This document shows positions 43,219 through 53,491 of a stretch of 64,000 bases of DNA, in pieces. Below the pieces are notes generated by a model. It ran no database searches. It worked only from the letters and a program-made list of their open reading frames with translations, and was not told the DNA's origin. Source of the stretch: Corynebacterium urealyticum DSM 7109 (GTDB taxonomy: Bacteria > Actinomycetota > Actinomycetes > Mycobacteriales > Mycobacteriaceae); NCBI RefSeq assembly GCF_000069945.1, contig NC_010545.1:1116001-1180000 (forward strand), written 5' to 3'. A program made the position numbers and the translations under genes. The first letter of the stretch is position 1, and the number at the start of each line of letters is the position of its first letter.

Positions 43219-44424
43219 GTGTCTAAGCGCCTATTCACCAGCGAATCCGTGACCGAGGGGCACCCGGATAAGATCTGTGACGCGATCTCCGATACGATCC
43301 TCGACGCCATGCTCACCGAGGACCCGCAGGCTCGCGTCGCCGTGGAGACCGTGGTGACCACCGGCCTCGTCCACGTCGTCGGCGAGGTACGCACCTCTGG
43401 CTACGTTGAAATCCCGCAGCTGGTGCGCGACACCCTCAAGGAGATCGGTTTCACCTCCTCCGACATGGGATTCGATGGCACCACCTGTGGTGTCTCTGTC
43501 TCTATCGGTGCGCAGTCGCCAGAGATTGGGGCCGGCGTGGACACATCTCACGAGGTCCGCGGTTCCTCCTCGACCGACGAGGACGACCGTCAAGGCGCAG
43601 GCGACCAGGGTCTGATGTTCGGCTACGCGACTAACGAGACCCCTGAGTACATGCCGCTGCCGATCTCCGTTGCCCACCGCCTCTCCCGTCGCCTGACGGA
43701 GGTCCGGAAGGAAGAGATCGTCACCGGCTTGCGCCCAGATGGCAAGACCCAGGTCACCTTCGAGTACGACGATGCTGGCACCCCGGTGCGCCTGGACACC
43801 GTCGTCATTTCCACGCAGCACGACCCGGAGCGCACCCAGGACGAGCTGCGGGAGCTCCTGTCCGAGCACGTGGTTGGTCACGTGCTGGCTGACGAGAGCC
43901 TCAAGCCCTTCGTAACGGAGGACTTGAACCTTTTGGTTAACCCCTCGGGTTCCTTCATCTTGGGCGGTCCAGCGGGCGATGCCGGCTTGACCGGTCGCAA
44001 GATCATCGTCGACACCTACGGCGGCATGGCTCGTCACGGCGGCGGCGCTTTCTCCGGCAAGGACCCGTCGAAGGTGGATCGTTCTGCCGCCTATGCGACG
44101 CGTTGGGTGGCGAAGAACATCGTGGCTGCAGGTCTGGCCGATCGCGCCGAGGTTCAGGTGGCCTACGCGATCGGTGTGGCCCGCCCCGTCGGCCTTTATG
44201 TGGAAACCTTTGGCACAGAGAAGGCGCCGGTGGAGGACATCCAGCGCGCCGTCGCCGAGGTCTTCGATCTGCGTCCGGCGTCGATCCTGCGCGAGCTGGA
44301 TCTGCTCCGCCCGATCTACGCTCAGACCGCCGCTTATGGCCACTTCGGCCGCAATGATCTTGACCTGCCATGGGAGCGCCTCGATAAGGTCGAGGAGCTC
44401 AAGAAGGCGGTTGGAGGCAACTAA
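43219..44424 (+). CDS. metK: S-adenosylmethionine synthetase
   Basis: MetK makes SAM from methionine and ATP. The GTG start gives 401 residues beginning with the family motif [21 protein letters not shown]. The loop [41 protein letters not shown], and the phosphate-binding [18 protein letters not shown] are complete. The McbR-type operator upstream suggests repression when methionine and SAM products are plentiful. A weak hairpin (GGGCGC 44437-44442 with GCGCCC 44451-44456) follows the gene. Confidence 0.97.
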   Translation: MSKRLFTSESVTEGHPDKICDAISDTILDAMLTEDPQARVAVETVVTTGLVHVVGEVRTSGYVEIPQLVRDTLKEIGFTSSDMGFDGTTCGVSVSIGAQSPEIGAGVDTSHEVRGSSSTDEDDRQGAGDQGLMFGYATNETPEYMPLPISVAHRLSRRLTEVRKEEIVTGLRPDGKTQVTFEYDDAGTPVRLDTVVISTQHDPERTQDELRELLSEHVVGHVLADESLKPFVTEDLNLLVNPSGSFILGGPAGDAGLTGRKIIVDTYGGMARHGGGAFSGKDPSKVDRSAAYATRWVAKNIVAAGLADRAEVQVAYAIGVARPVGLYVETFGTEKAPVEDIQRAVAEVFDLRPASILRELDLLRPIYAQTAAYGHFGRNDLDLPWERLDKVEELKKAVGGN

Positions 44425-44493
44425 CGGCGGCTCTCAGGGCGCGTGTTCGGGCGCCCACCGGGGGTGTCTTCGCCGTCGGCTAGCCTGTAGCTC

Positions 44494-46632
44494 ATGAATA
44501 CGACCGCACAGCCAGCCACAGCCATCCCCGGTGATGGTAAGCCGCTCGCTGCCCGTGCGGGACGCGGGCCTCGCCGGATCGCCCGGGTGCTGCCACTGGT
44601 TGGAGTGCCGCACCTCGACCGTCTCTTCGACTACGAGGTCCCGGCCGAGATGGACGACGACGCCCAAGCCGGCGTACGGGTGCGTATTCGGTTTAATGGA
44701 CGCCTCGTGGACGGCTTCATCATCGAGCGACGTACGAGCAGCGACCACTCCGGAAAGCTGCGTCCGTTGGAGCGGGTTATTAGCCCGATTCGGTTGCTGC
44801 CGGAGCACATGTGGCGCCTCGTTAATCAGCTCGCCGAACGCGCTGCTGGTACCCGGGCGGATGTTCTGCGGGCCGCGATCCCGCCCCGCCACGCGAGCGC
44901 CGAGAAAGCCGGGCTGTTCGCGGCAGGCAAGGCGTGGGAGGACCTTTACTCTCCATTGGAGCCCGTAGCCGAGCTGCGGGCCCAGGCCCGGAGTGATGCC
45001 GAGGCCGCGCTTTCTAAGTATCACTTCGGGCCGCGCTTCCTGGCGGCCCTCCTGGATGAGGACGCCACACCGCGGATGTCCTTGCTCACCGCCCCCGGGG
45101 ACGACGACGCCCGCTTGGCCGCTGTCCTTGCCGCTGCCACCGCATGGGCCGGGAAAACGGCGCTGGTGATCGCCCCAAATCAACGGCTCGTGGACCGGGT
45201 TAGCGAGGCCCTGGCCGCCTGGACGTCATCCGAACAGGTGCTCCAGATGACAGCCGCGGAGTCCTCGCACGTGCGTTACCGGCGTTTTCTCTCCATCGTG
45301 CTCGGCCAGGCGAGGATCGTCGTCGGTACCCGCAATGCGGTCTTTGCGCCACTCAAAGACCTCGGCCTGGTGATCGTATTGGGAGAGGGGGACGATATGC
45401 TTGTCGACCCCCGAGCTCCCTACCTCCACGCCAGGGAGGTCGCGAAGACGCGCAGCCAAAGTGAATCCGCCGCACTGGCAATCATCGGTCACCACCGCAC
45501 CGCCGAGGTTCAGCAGTGGGTCGCGGCAGGAGCGTTGGCTTCCATTCGTCCTACGCCCGAAACTCTGCGCGCCCAGCTGCCCTGGATCCGTGGACTCGGT
45601 GACACCGAACGCCAACTCGAGGCAGAAAGCCACGCCCCGGGAAGCCGGCTTCCGGCCCTGGCTTTCGCCACGATCCGCGAGACATTGGATGCGGACCGCA
45701 CCGTGCTGGTCCAGGTGCCGCGCCGCGGCTACGCCCCTGCGCTGGCCTGTGCACGCTGCCGCACACCGGCCCGTTGCCGGAACTGCAATGGCCCGCTCGA
45801 GCTGCCACAGGCGAAGGAACAATCAGCTCCCACGTGCCGGTGGTGCGGACATCTGCACCCGACTTTTACTTGCACCAACTGCGGTAATCACGCATTACGC
45901 ATGAGCGTGGTGGGCCACGACCGCACTGCAGAGGAGCTGGGCCGCGCATTCCCCGGCGTACCGGTGACGACCTCGGGCGGAGAACAAGTAAAAACTTTCG
46001 TCCCGCCCGGGCGCCGCATCGTCGTCGCCACCCCAGGGGCCGAGCCGATCCTCCGTGCCCCCGATGCGCCACCCGAGCAGCCCAATGGGCACTATGGGGC
46101 GGCGATCATCTTGGACCCCTGGGCGCCGCTGACCCGCGCGGATCTGCGGGCAGAGGAGAACGCCTTGCGTCAGTGGATGGGTGCTGCCGCACTCGTCTCA
46201 CCCCGCGAGGACGGAGGCCGGGTCATCGTGGCCGGGGACTACCGGCTTGGCGTGATCCAACAACTCATCCGCTGGAACCCGGATGCTTCAGCCGCCGCAG
46301 AGTTGGCCAGCAGGGCTGAGGCACAGTTCCCGCCGGTAGTGGTGGTGGCGGTCGTGGATGGCATCCCCGCCAGCCTGGCCGAGTTAGAGGAGGCCTGGGA
46401 GCTGCCGGAATCAGCGGAACTTTTGGGTCCCGTCGAACTTCCAGCCGGAGTCAGGCTTCCCGCGGGGCTGTCTAGCGGCCATGCGGATGAGGCCCGCCGA
46501 CTCATCATTCGCGTGCCGCACGCTGATGCGCTTTCCTTGGGCAGTGCCCTGAAAAGTGCCGTTGCTGTGCGCTCCTCCCAGCGGCACTCCGCACCCCTAC
46601 GCGTGGTCATGGACCCGGTACGTATCGGATAG
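44494..46632 (+). CDS. priA: PriA-like primosomal protein N' lacking helicase motifs
   Basis: PriA restarts stalled replication forks. The N-terminal DNA-binding domain (VLPLVGVPHLDRLFDYEVP) is conserved. Where E. coli PriA has the Walker A loop GVTGSGKT, this protein reads LLTAPGDDDARLAAVL, and the DEEH helicase box reads VLGEGDD. The zinc region is intact: CARCRTPARCRNCNGPLE and CRWCGHLHPTFTCTNCG near residues 417-468. The loss of ATPase residues is known for actinobacterial PriA, so it probably acts as a loading scaffold. The length (712) is near normal. Confidence 0.9.
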   Translation: MNTTAQPATAIPGDGKPLAARAGRGPRRIARVLPLVGVPHLDRLFDYEVPAEMDDDAQAGVRVRIRFNGRLVDGFIIERRTSSDHSGKLRPLERVISPIRLLPEHMWRLVNQLAERAAGTRADVLRAAIPPRHASAEKAGLFAAGKAWEDLYSPLEPVAELRAQARSDAEAALSKYHFGPRFLAALLDEDATPRMSLLTAPGDDDARLAAVLAAATAWAGKTALVIAPNQRLVDRVSEALAAWTSSEQVLQMTAAESSHVRYRRFLSIVLGQARIVVGTRNAVFAPLKDLGLVIVLGEGDDMLVDPRAPYLHAREVAKTRSQSESAALAIIGHHRTAEVQQWVAAGALASIRPTPETLRAQLPWIRGLGDTERQLEAESHAPGSRLPALAFATIRETLDADRTVLVQVPRRGYAPALACARCRTPARCRNCNGPLELPQAKEQSAPTCRWCGHLHPTFTCTNCGNHALRMSVVGHDRTAEELGRAFPGVPVTTSGGEQVKTFVPPGRRIVVATPGAEPILRAPDAPPEQPNGHYGAAIILDPWAPLTRADLRAEENALRQWMGAAALVSPREDGGRVIVAGDYRLGVIQQLIRWNPDASAAAELASRAEAQFPPVVVVAVVDGIPASLAELEEAWELPESAELLGPVELPAGVRLPAGLSSGHADEARRLIIRVPHADALSLGSALKSAVAVRSSQRHSAPLRVVMDPVRIG

Positions 46633-46641
46633 AGTATCCCC

Positions 46642-47142
46642 ATGGCTGTTCTGTCCCTGCGCTACTTCGGCGACCCCGTCCTCCGCACTCCTGCTGCCGA
46701 GGTCGAGGCCGATTTTTCTTCCGACGCTGCCCTCGCCACCCTTGTGGCGGACATGTTGGAAACCATGGACCATCACGGTGGAGTCGGCCTGGCCGCGAAC
46801 CAGGTCGGAGTCACCAAACGCGTCTTCGTCTACGACTGCGAGTCCGACCGTGGGCACGTCATCAACCCCACCTGGGAATCGGTCGGCGAGGAGACACAAA
46901 CGGGCCCGGAAGGCTGCCTGTCCATCCCCGGGATCCGCGGCGAGGTCCAGCGTGCGGAGACTGTGCGACTGCGTGGACAGACACTGGATGGCGAGCTGGT
47001 CGACATGGAGGTCTCAGGTCTACTGGCTCGCTGTGTACAGCACGAAACCGATCACCTGGACGGTGTGCTTTTCCTGAAGCACCTCTCGCCGGAGGACCGC
47101 AAGCAAGCCATGGCAGACATTCGACGCTCGGAGTGGTTTTAG
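46642..47142 (+). CDS. def: Peptide deformylase
   Basis: Def removes the formyl group from new proteins. The three metal motifs are present in the 166-residue protein: GVGLAANQVG near 48-57, EGCLSIPG near 89-96 with the Cys ligand, and QHETDHLDG near 133-141 with the two His and catalytic Glu. It ends one base before fmt, the classic def-fmt pair. Confidence 0.97.
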   Translation: MAVLSLRYFGDPVLRTPAAEVEADFSSDAALATLVADMLETMDHHGGVGLAANQVGVTKRVFVYDCESDRGHVINPTWESVGEETQTGPEGCLSIPGIRGEVQRAETVRLRGQTLDGELVDMEVSGLLARCVQHETDHLDGVLFLKHLSPEDRKQAMADIRRSEWF

Positions 47143-48132
47143 ATGAAGATTCTTTTTGCTGGCACACCCAAGCCCGCCGCTATCGTTCTGGAGCACCTGC
47201 TCACTGATCCGCGGCTGGAGGTCCTCGGGGTCATCACACAACCCGACGCTCGACGCGGGCGAGGCCGGAGCCTGCATCCCAGCCCCGTCGCGGAGGTCGC
47301 CGAGGGCGCTGGACTGAAAGTGCACAAGTGGCATTCCCTCGGGGCCAGCTCCGAGGACGCAGCGGCTGTCCGCGAGACCCTGGCTGCCTATCGCGAGGCG
47401 GGCGCCACAGCGGTGGCCGTGGTGGCCTACGGCAACCTGATCCCGGCCGACCTGCTCGACGCTGTTGAGCACGGCTGGGTGAACTTGCACTACTCCCTGC
47501 TTCCACGCTGGCGCGGTGCCGCTCCCGTACAGGCAGCCATCGCCGCGGGCGACCAGGAGACCGGTGCGACAATCTTCCGCATCGAGCAGGGCTTGGACAC
47601 CGGTCCGATGCTGTCGAAGAAGGCTTATGAGATTGGAATCCGCGAGACCGCCGAGGAAGTGCTCATCGAGCTCACTAATTCCGGCAAGTCGCTGCTGGCC
47701 GACACCCTGGTGGAGCTCGGCGAAGGTAGCGCCACCCCGCAGCCGCAGCCAGAGGAGGGGGCGACGCATGCCCCGAAGCTTCACCCTGCTGACGCGCGCA
47801 TCGATTTCTCTGCACCCGCGAAGGTGATTCAGCGCCGCGCCCGTGCCCACACCCCAGCACCGGGTGCGTGGTGCACGCTGGATGGCCAGCGCTATAAGTT
47901 TGGGCTGATGCTACCGGTAGCCGAAGGGGAGGAGTTCCCGGAGCTGGCTCCCGGCCAGCTGTGGGCAGATAAGACGCGAGTGCTCGTCGGCACCGGCGAT
48001 ACTCCGCTCCTGGTGGAGACGATCCAGCCGCCGGGCAAGAAGATGATGCGGGCCGCCGATTGGGCCCGAGGTCAGCAGGAATTGCTGGCTCAGTCCCCAC
48101 GCTTTGATATCGAGGAAGACACGGCTAAATGA
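47143..48132 (+). CDS. fmt: Methionyl-tRNA formyltransferase
   Basis: Fmt formylates initiator Met-tRNA. The 329-residue protein starts KILFAGTPKPAAIVLE and has the formyl-folate site VVAYGNLIPADLLD, NLHYSLLPRWRGAAPVQAAI (catalytic His and Asn region) and GATIFRIEQGLDTGPML. The C-terminal tRNA-binding domain is complete. def directly precedes it and its stop overlaps the rsmB start (ATGA). Confidence 0.96.
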   Translation: MKILFAGTPKPAAIVLEHLLTDPRLEVLGVITQPDARRGRGRSLHPSPVAEVAEGAGLKVHKWHSLGASSEDAAAVRETLAAYREAGATAVAVVAYGNLIPADLLDAVEHGWVNLHYSLLPRWRGAAPVQAAIAAGDQETGATIFRIEQGLDTGPMLSKKAYEIGIRETAEEVLIELTNSGKSLLADTLVELGEGSATPQPQPEEGATHAPKLHPADARIDFSAPAKVIQRRARAHTPAPGAWCTLDGQRYKFGLMLPVAEGEEFPELAPGQLWADKTRVLVGTGDTPLLVETIQPPGKKMMRAADWARGQQELLAQSPRFDIEEDTAK

Positions 48133-49670
48133 GTTCTTTTCGTTCGAGGTCCGAGTCCGCGCGTAGCGGCAAGGCACGCCCCAACACGGCCTCCCGCGGC
48201 ACCGGACGTGCTAAGCAACGCGAATCGGGGCGGGCTCGGGGCTATCAGCAGCGTCGCCCGGAACACCGCCAGGAAAAGAGCCGACGGGCCGGGACCGGGG
48301 ATAAGGCCCGCGACGCCGCATTTGCCGTGCTTCGGCAAGTCACCGAGGAGGACGCCTACGGCAACCTCGCCCTGCCCGCCGTCTTGCGAGAGCGCGGGAT
48401 CAGTGGCAGGGATGCGAACTTCGCCACCGAGCTGACCTACGGCACGCTGCGGGCAACCGGGCTGCTCGACGCGATCATCGCCAAGGCTGCGGGACGGCCC
48501 GTGGCGAAGATTGATTCGGTAGCGCTCGACGCGCTGCGCATCGGTGCCTATCAACTGCTCCGCACCCGGGTCGAGCCTCACGCCGCGGTGGACACCTCGG
48601 TAGAGCTGGTCAAGGCCAACGGCGGCGGCAAGGCTAGCGGTTTCGTCAACGGCGTATTGCGCACGATTTCTCGCAGCACACCCGAACAATGGCTGGACCG
48701 GGTGGCTCCCGGTTCGGACTTGGCCAACATGGCGCTGCGCTACGCTCACCCCGAGTGGATCGCCGCCGCCTTCAACCAGTCGCTCGGCGGGAGCTCGGAG
48801 AAGCCCGCAGCTGATCTGGCCGAGGCGTTGGAAGCCGATGACGCCCGCCCCACGGTGCACCTAGCCGCCCGACCAGGGCAGATCTCCGCCGAGGAGCTCG
48901 CGCTCATCACCGGGGGCGAGCAGGGCCGCTGGTCTGATTACGCGGTCTACCTGGATTCGGGTGCACCGGGCGAGCTCGAGGCGATCACCCAGGGCCTGGC
49001 GAGCGTCCAGGACGAGGGGTCCCAGTTAATTTCCTTGGCTCTGGTTCAAGCACCGCTGGGGCGGGAGGACCGCGGCCGTTGGCTCGACCTGTGCGCAGGA
49101 CCGGGCGGCAAGACTGCCTTCATCGGCTCGTGGGCGCAGGCAGAGCAGGCCACGGTGGACGCCACTGAGATCTCCGCCCACCGCGCTGAGCTCGTCGCGA
49201 AATCCACCAAGGAGCTGCCAGTGCGGGTTCGTACCGGCGACGGGCGGAACCTCGCGGGGGTTCGCGACCTCGAACTTCCTGAGGAGGGTTTCGACCGTGT
49301 CCTCGTCGACGCCCCGTGCACCGGTCTGGGTGCGCTGCGTCGACGCCCGGAGGCTCGCTGGCGCAAGCAGGAGACGGACGTCACCGAGCTGGTTCCCCTT
49401 CAGCGAGAGTTGCTGCGCTCGGCGTGGGAGGCCACCGCACCGGGCGGGGTGGTCATCTACTCGACCTGCTCACCGCACCCGCTGGAGACCACGCAGCTGG
49501 TGGATTCCTTCTGCCGCGACACTGGGGCCGAGCCCATCGATCTGGGCGCCGAGGTGCCGGCGCTGGCCGCCGCAGCAGCTGCCGGGGGAGCGGTCGGACC
49601 CTATATCCAGCTGTGGCCGCACCGCCACGGCACCGACGCGATGTTTATCGCGGGCATCAGAAAAGCCTAA
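48129..49670 (+). CDS. rsmB: 16S rRNA m5C967 methyltransferase RsmB
   Basis: RsmB methylates a cytosine of 16S rRNA. A basic, Arg/Ser-rich lead of ~55 residues comes first, then a NusB-like RNA-binding domain (about 58-195). The methyltransferase domain has the SAM loop WLDLCAGPGGKTAFIG and the two active-site Cys in DAPCTGLGALRRRPEARWR and YSTCSPHPLET. The total is 513 residues. It overlaps fmt and lies just before rpe. Confidence 0.94.
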   Translation: MSSFRSRSESARSGKARPNTASRGTGRAKQRESGRARGYQQRRPEHRQEKSRRAGTGDKARDAAFAVLRQVTEEDAYGNLALPAVLRERGISGRDANFATELTYGTLRATGLLDAIIAKAAGRPVAKIDSVALDALRIGAYQLLRTRVEPHAAVDTSVELVKANGGGKASGFVNGVLRTISRSTPEQWLDRVAPGSDLANMALRYAHPEWIAAAFNQSLGGSSEKPAADLAEALEADDARPTVHLAARPGQISAEELALITGGEQGRWSDYAVYLDSGAPGELEAITQGLASVQDEGSQLISLALVQAPLGREDRGRWLDLCAGPGGKTAFIGSWAQAEQATVDATEISAHRAELVAKSTKELPVRVRTGDGRNLAGVRDLELPEEGFDRVLVDAPCTGLGALRRRPEARWRKQETDVTELVPLQRELLRSAWEATAPGGVVIYSTCSPHPLETTQLVDSFCRDTGAEPIDLGAEVPALAAAAAAGGAVGPYIQLWPHRHGTDAMFIAGIRKA

Positions 49671-49684
49671 GTAGAGTGAGTGTT

Positions 49685-50371
49685 ATGAGCACAGCCAACG
49701 GACAGCAGACCATCATCGCCCCCTCCATCCTCGCCGCGGATTTCTCCGCCCTGGGCGCGGAGGTGGGCGCCATTTCGGACGCCGAGTGGGTGCACATCGA
49801 CGTGATGGACGGCCACTTCGTCCCCAACCTCTCCTTCGGAGCCCCGGTCGCCAAGTCCCTGATTGGGAAGACCGAGCAGTTCCTCGACGTCCACCTCATG
49901 ATCGAGGACCCGCAGCGCTGGGTGAAGGAGTACACCGACTTCGACAACGTCACCTTCCACGTGGAGGCTGCCGGCGGAGTCGAGGAATCCGTGGCTCTGG
50001 CTCGCGCCTTGCGTGCTGCCGGGACCAAGGCCGGTGTGTCCGTCAAGCCAAATACCCCGGTGGAGCCACTGCTGGAGCACTTAGCGGAGTTTGACCTCGT
50101 GTTGGTGATGAGCGTGGAGCCGGGCTTCGGCGGGCAGAAGTTCATGCCCGAGGTGCTGGACAAGGTTCGCGCTTTGCGGGAACGCATCGACGCCGAGGGC
50201 TTGGAGACCCTCATCGAAATCGACGGCGGCATCGGGCCGGAGACCGCGGTTCAGGCCGCTGCGGCCGGGGTTGACGTCTACGTCGCGGGTTCCTCGGTCT
50301 TCGGCAAGGAGGACCGCAACCAGGCAATCGGCGAGATCCGCGCGGCCGCGGAGGCCAACGCTGGTGCCTAA
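49685..50371 (+). CDS. rpe: Ribulose-phosphate 3-epimerase
   Basis: Rpe interconverts ribulose 5-phosphate and xylulose 5-phosphate; ribulose 5-phosphate also feeds riboflavin synthesis, which fits the rib genes next door. The ATG at 49685 gives 228 residues. Motifs: APSILAADFSALG, HIDVMDGHFVPNLSFG with metal ligands, DVHLMIEDPQRW, VMSVEPGFGGQKF and EIDGGIGPETA. The frame is open far upstream through rsmB, but only the shorter protein resembles the family. Confidence 0.96.
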   Translation: MSTANGQQTIIAPSILAADFSALGAEVGAISDAEWVHIDVMDGHFVPNLSFGAPVAKSLIGKTEQFLDVHLMIEDPQRWVKEYTDFDNVTFHVEAAGGVEESVALARALRAAGTKAGVSVKPNTPVEPLLEHLAEFDLVLVMSVEPGFGGQKFMPEVLDKVRALRERIDAEGLETLIEIDGGIGPETAVQAAAAGVDVYVAGSSVFGKEDRNQAIGEIRAAAEANAGA

Positions 50372-51473
50372 CAGCCCCCAGCACGGGTATCAGACAGCAA
50401 TGCAGGGGACGAGCCCGTCGCGTACCGAGATTCCAGCGGACCTCCCAGCAGAGTTTGTGCTCGCCGACGAGATGGGCTGGCAGGCTGCGGGCAGCACGCG
50501 GCCGAACCCGCCGGTGGGCTGCGTGATCGTGGACTCGGCCGGCACGATTCTTGGCCGGGGCGCTACCGAACCGGCAGGCGGTAGGCATGCCGAGGTGGTT
50601 GCGCTGCAGGCCGCCGGCGCGCGCGCAGCTGGCGCCACCGCATACGCCACCCTCGAGCCTTGCAACCACACCGGACGTACTGGACCGTGCGCGGAAGCCC
50701 TCATCGCTGCCGGAGTCGCGGAAGTGCACTATCTTTTCGCGGACCCGGGCAAGGCCGAGGGTGGGGGAGGCGAGCGCCTGCGAGCTGCAGGTGTGACCGT
50801 GAGTGGCCCCTACCTTGAGCCCTTCCACCTGGGGGAGCACCGGTTTAGCGTCGAGCCCTGGCTACGCGCCGCGTACCTGGGCCGACCACACGTGACGCTG
50901 AAATTCGCTAGCACCCTCAACGGCATGGCTGCTGCCACAGACCGCACGAGCCAGTGGATCACCGGCCCGACTGCCCGCGCGGACGTTCACGCAGACCGGC
51001 AGTACCGGGAAGCGATCCTGGTGGGCACCGGAACCGTCCTGGCCGACGACCCGCAGCTCACCGCCCGCCCCGGCGGGGTGGAAGGCCCCAGACAGCCACT
51101 GCGGTTCGCAGTAGGGCAGCGGGAGATCCCCTCCAGCGCCCGCCTCCTCCAGCCCGGCGCGCACGCTCTAGCAGGCCAGCATCTTCCCACCCGGGACCTC
51201 GAGGCGGCGCTAACGACGCTGCGCCGGCAAGGCATCTCGGATGTGCTGGTGGAGGGCGGACCCGAACTTGCGGGAAGCTTCCTTGCTCACGGCCTGGTCG
51301 ACGAGATCCGGGCTTATCTGGCCCCCGCTTGGCTGCCGCGCGGTCTGCCCGCACTGGGGGACGGCGGCATCGGCAGTACGTCGATCACGGATCTGCAGCG
51401 CTTCGCCACGCGCAGCGTGCAGCGCATCGGCGAGGACATCCTCTGGCTGGCGCAACGCCAGACCGGGGATTGA
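50364..51473 (+). CDS. ribD: Riboflavin biosynthesis deaminase/reductase RibD
   Basis: RibD deaminates and then reduces the pyrimidine intermediate of riboflavin synthesis. The GTG at 50364 has GGAGG 9 bases upstream and overlaps the rpe end by 8 bases; an ATG at 50400 has no such site. The deaminase domain shows GRHAEVVAL and TLEPCNHTGRTGPCAEAL (zinc ligands His, Cys, Cys). The reductase domain (about 165-370) has VTLKFASTLNG, GTGTVLADDPQLTAR and VLVEGGPELAGSFL. The length, about 370, is typical. Confidence 0.95.
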   Translation: MPNSPQHGYQTAMQGTSPSRTEIPADLPAEFVLADEMGWQAAGSTRPNPPVGCVIVDSAGTILGRGATEPAGGRHAEVVALQAAGARAAGATAYATLEPCNHTGRTGPCAEALIAAGVAEVHYLFADPGKAEGGGGERLRAAGVTVSGPYLEPFHLGEHRFSVEPWLRAAYLGRPHVTLKFASTLNGMAAATDRTSQWITGPTARADVHADRQYREAILVGTGTVLADDPQLTARPGGVEGPRQPLRFAVGQREIPSSARLLQPGAHALAGQHLPTRDLEAALTTLRRQGISDVLVEGGPELAGSFLAHGLVDEIRAYLAPAWLPRGLPALGDGGIGSTSITDLQRFATRSVQRIGEDILWLAQRQTGD

Positions 51474-51541
51474 CCCGTGCGTAAGCGCAAGAAGATATAT
51501 CATCATTGGTAGTTTTGGCCCCGACGTCAGAGAGGATGGCT

Positions 51542-52132
51542 GTGTTTACCGGAATCATCGAAGAGATCGGTCACGTCGAGAAGATCGAGAGTCTTCCCGA
51601 CGCCGCGCGCATCCGCGTCGCCGCATCGCGAGTGGTCTCCGATGCCGACCTGGGAGACTCCATCTCCGTCAATGGCGTCTGCCTGACCGTCACCGACTTC
51701 GACGACACCGGCTTCACCGCTGACGTCATGAAGGTCACCCTCGATTACACTTCGCTGGGCACACTCTCCGAGGGGGCGTCCGTCAACCTGGAGCGCGCGA
51801 TGTCCGCCCGGGGGCGCTTCGGCGGACATGTCGTCCAGGGACACGTCGACGGCACCGCTACCTTGCAGGACCGCGTGCCCTCTGAGCATTGGGAGGTCTT
51901 CCGCTTCCAGCTTGACGATCCGGAACTTGCCACCTACCTGGTGAAAAAGGGATCGATTGCAATCAACGGCACCTCCCTGACCATCGCGGAACTAGCCGAT
52001 GGACTCTTCGAGGTCAGCCTCATCCCTGCCACTTTGGAGGCCACGATGCTGGGCGAACTCCAGCCGGGGGATAAGGTCAATATCGAATGCGACGTGCTTG
52101 CGAAATACGTCCGCGCCATGCTCGACCGCTGA
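51542..52132 (+). CDS. ribE: Riboflavin synthase
   Basis: It converts two lumazine molecules to riboflavin and the diamine. The duplicated barrel is plain: [15 protein letters not shown] with [14 protein letters not shown] in the first half, and [14 protein letters not shown] with [14 protein letters not shown] in the second. The GTG at 51542 gives the usual MFTGIIEE start and sits 6 bases after AGAGG. The ATG at 51536 is only one base from AGAGG and less likely. The 68 bases after ribD hold no FMN riboswitch. Confidence 0.94.
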   Translation: MFTGIIEEIGHVEKIESLPDAARIRVAASRVVSDADLGDSISVNGVCLTVTDFDDTGFTADVMKVTLDYTSLGTLSEGASVNLERAMSARGRFGGHVVQGHVDGTATLQDRVPSEHWEVFRFQLDDPELATYLVKKGSIAINGTSLTIAELADGLFEVSLIPATLEATMLGELQPGDKVNIECDVLAKYVRAMLDR

Positions 52133-52175
52133 CCCGCCGCAACAGAACCACAAAGAAGAATTCGACAAGCCTAAA

Positions 52176-52204
52176 GCCACCCGCCCCGACCGGGCGAGGG
52201 TGGC
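52176..52204 (+). other. Stem-loop in the leader of ribBA
   Basis: GCCACCC (52176-52182) pairs with GGGTGGC (52198-52204), extended inward by GCCC/GGGC around a short loop. It is not followed by a T-run. It lies 17 bases before the ribBA start and just before GGAAAGAAG. Confidence 0.5.
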
Positions 52205-52221
52205 ATCGTTGGAAAGAAGCT

Positions 52222-53490
52222 ATGACCGCTGAACGAGACTCGCTAGTCCTGGATTCCGTCGAATCCGCCATCGCCGATATTGCCGCTGGCAAAGCGGTGG
52301 TCGTCGTCGATGATGAGGACCGCGAAAACGAAGGCGACCTGATCTTCGCTGCGGATCTGGCAACCCCAGAGCTCGTGGCCTTCATGGTGCGCTACACCTC
52401 TGGTTACATCTGCGTTGCCATGGAGGATGAGCGCGCCGACGCGCTCAACCTGCCGCCGATGGTCGCCCGCAACGAGGATGCCCGCTCGACCGCCTACACC
52501 GTCACCGTGGATGCGGCCACGGGTTCCACCGGTATTTCCGCCCGCAGCCGCTGCGAAACCATCACCCGCCTGGCCGACGAGAGCTTTGGCCCCGAGGCCT
52601 TCACCCGGCCGGGCCACATCGTCCCCCTGCGCGCCCGCCGCGGTGGCGTGCTCGCCCGCGATGGCCACACTGAATCCTCCGTAGACCTGTCCCGACTGGC
52701 CGGCCAGGCACCCGTCGGCGTTCTCTGTGAAATCGTCTCCGAGGACGACCCCACTGACATGGCCCGTGGCCCGGAGCTGCGCCGCTTCGCCGACGAGCAC
52801 GGACTACGCATGGTCTCCATCGAGCAACTCATCGAGTACCGCCGCGCCACCGAGCAGACCGTGGAGCGCAGCACCGAGGCCCGGCTGCCAACGACCCGCG
52901 GCGAGTTCCGCGCGGTGGGCTACACCAGCCTCATCGACGGCACCGAGCACGTCGCGCTCGTCCACGGGGACGTCACCGGCCAGAAGGACGTACCGGTCCG
53001 CGTGCACTCCGAGTGCCTCACCGGCGACGTCTTCGGCTCCCTGCGTTGCGACTGCGGCGAACAGCTCCATGCCGCCATGGAGGCTGTCCAGGACGAGGGC
53101 CACGGCGTCGTCATTTACCTGCGCAACCAGGAAGGCCGCGGGATCGGGCTGGTTCCGAAGCTGCGCGCCTACGTCCTCCAGGACGAGGGCCTGGACACCG
53201 TGGAAGCGAACACCGCCCTGGGCCTGCCAGCCGACGCCCGCGAGTACAGCGCGGCCGCATCGATCATCAAGGAACTCGGGATCGAAAGCGTCCACCTGAT
53301 CTCCAATAATCCGGCGAAGAAGCAGAGCCTCGAGAACTTCGGGGTGTCCGTCACCGGCCGCATCCCAGTGCAGCCGCCGGCTACCAAGGACAACGCTCGC
53401 TACCTGCAAACCAAGCGGGACAAGATGGGCCACCAGCTCGACAACCTCAACGTTGCACCGGCAACCGACGCTGACGCGAAGGAGAACTAA
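52222..53490 (+). CDS. ribBA: Bifunctional DHBP synthase / GTP cyclohydrolase II
   Basis: It starts both branches of riboflavin synthesis. The DHBP synthase domain (about 1-205) has [42 protein letters not shown] and CEIVSEDD. The GTP cyclohydrolase II domain (about 215-405) has [22 protein letters not shown] with three zinc Cys and [13 protein letters not shown]. Both active sites look intact in the 422-residue protein. The ATG at 52222 fits GGAAAGAAG; the frame opens upstream into ribE without family resemblance. Confidence 0.97.
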   Translation: MTAERDSLVLDSVESAIADIAAGKAVVVVDDEDRENEGDLIFAADLATPELVAFMVRYTSGYICVAMEDERADALNLPPMVARNEDARSTAYTVTVDAATGSTGISARSRCETITRLADESFGPEAFTRPGHIVPLRARRGGVLARDGHTESSVDLSRLAGQAPVGVLCEIVSEDDPTDMARGPELRRFADEHGLRMVSIEQLIEYRRATEQTVERSTEARLPTTRGEFRAVGYTSLIDGTEHVALVHGDVTGQKDVPVRVHSECLTGDVFGSLRCDCGEQLHAAMEAVQDEGHGVVIYLRNQEGRGIGLVPKLRAYVLQDEGLDTVEANTALGLPADAREYSAAASIIKELGIESVHLISNNPAKKQSLENFGVSVTGRIPVQPPATKDNARYLQTKRDKMGHQLDNLNVAPATDADAKEN

Positions 53491-53491
53491 C

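Noticed and set aside
51474..51541. FMN riboswitch between ribD and ribE
   Set aside because: The gap is too short and lacks the conserved RFN helices; none was seen before ribD either, where rpe overlaps.
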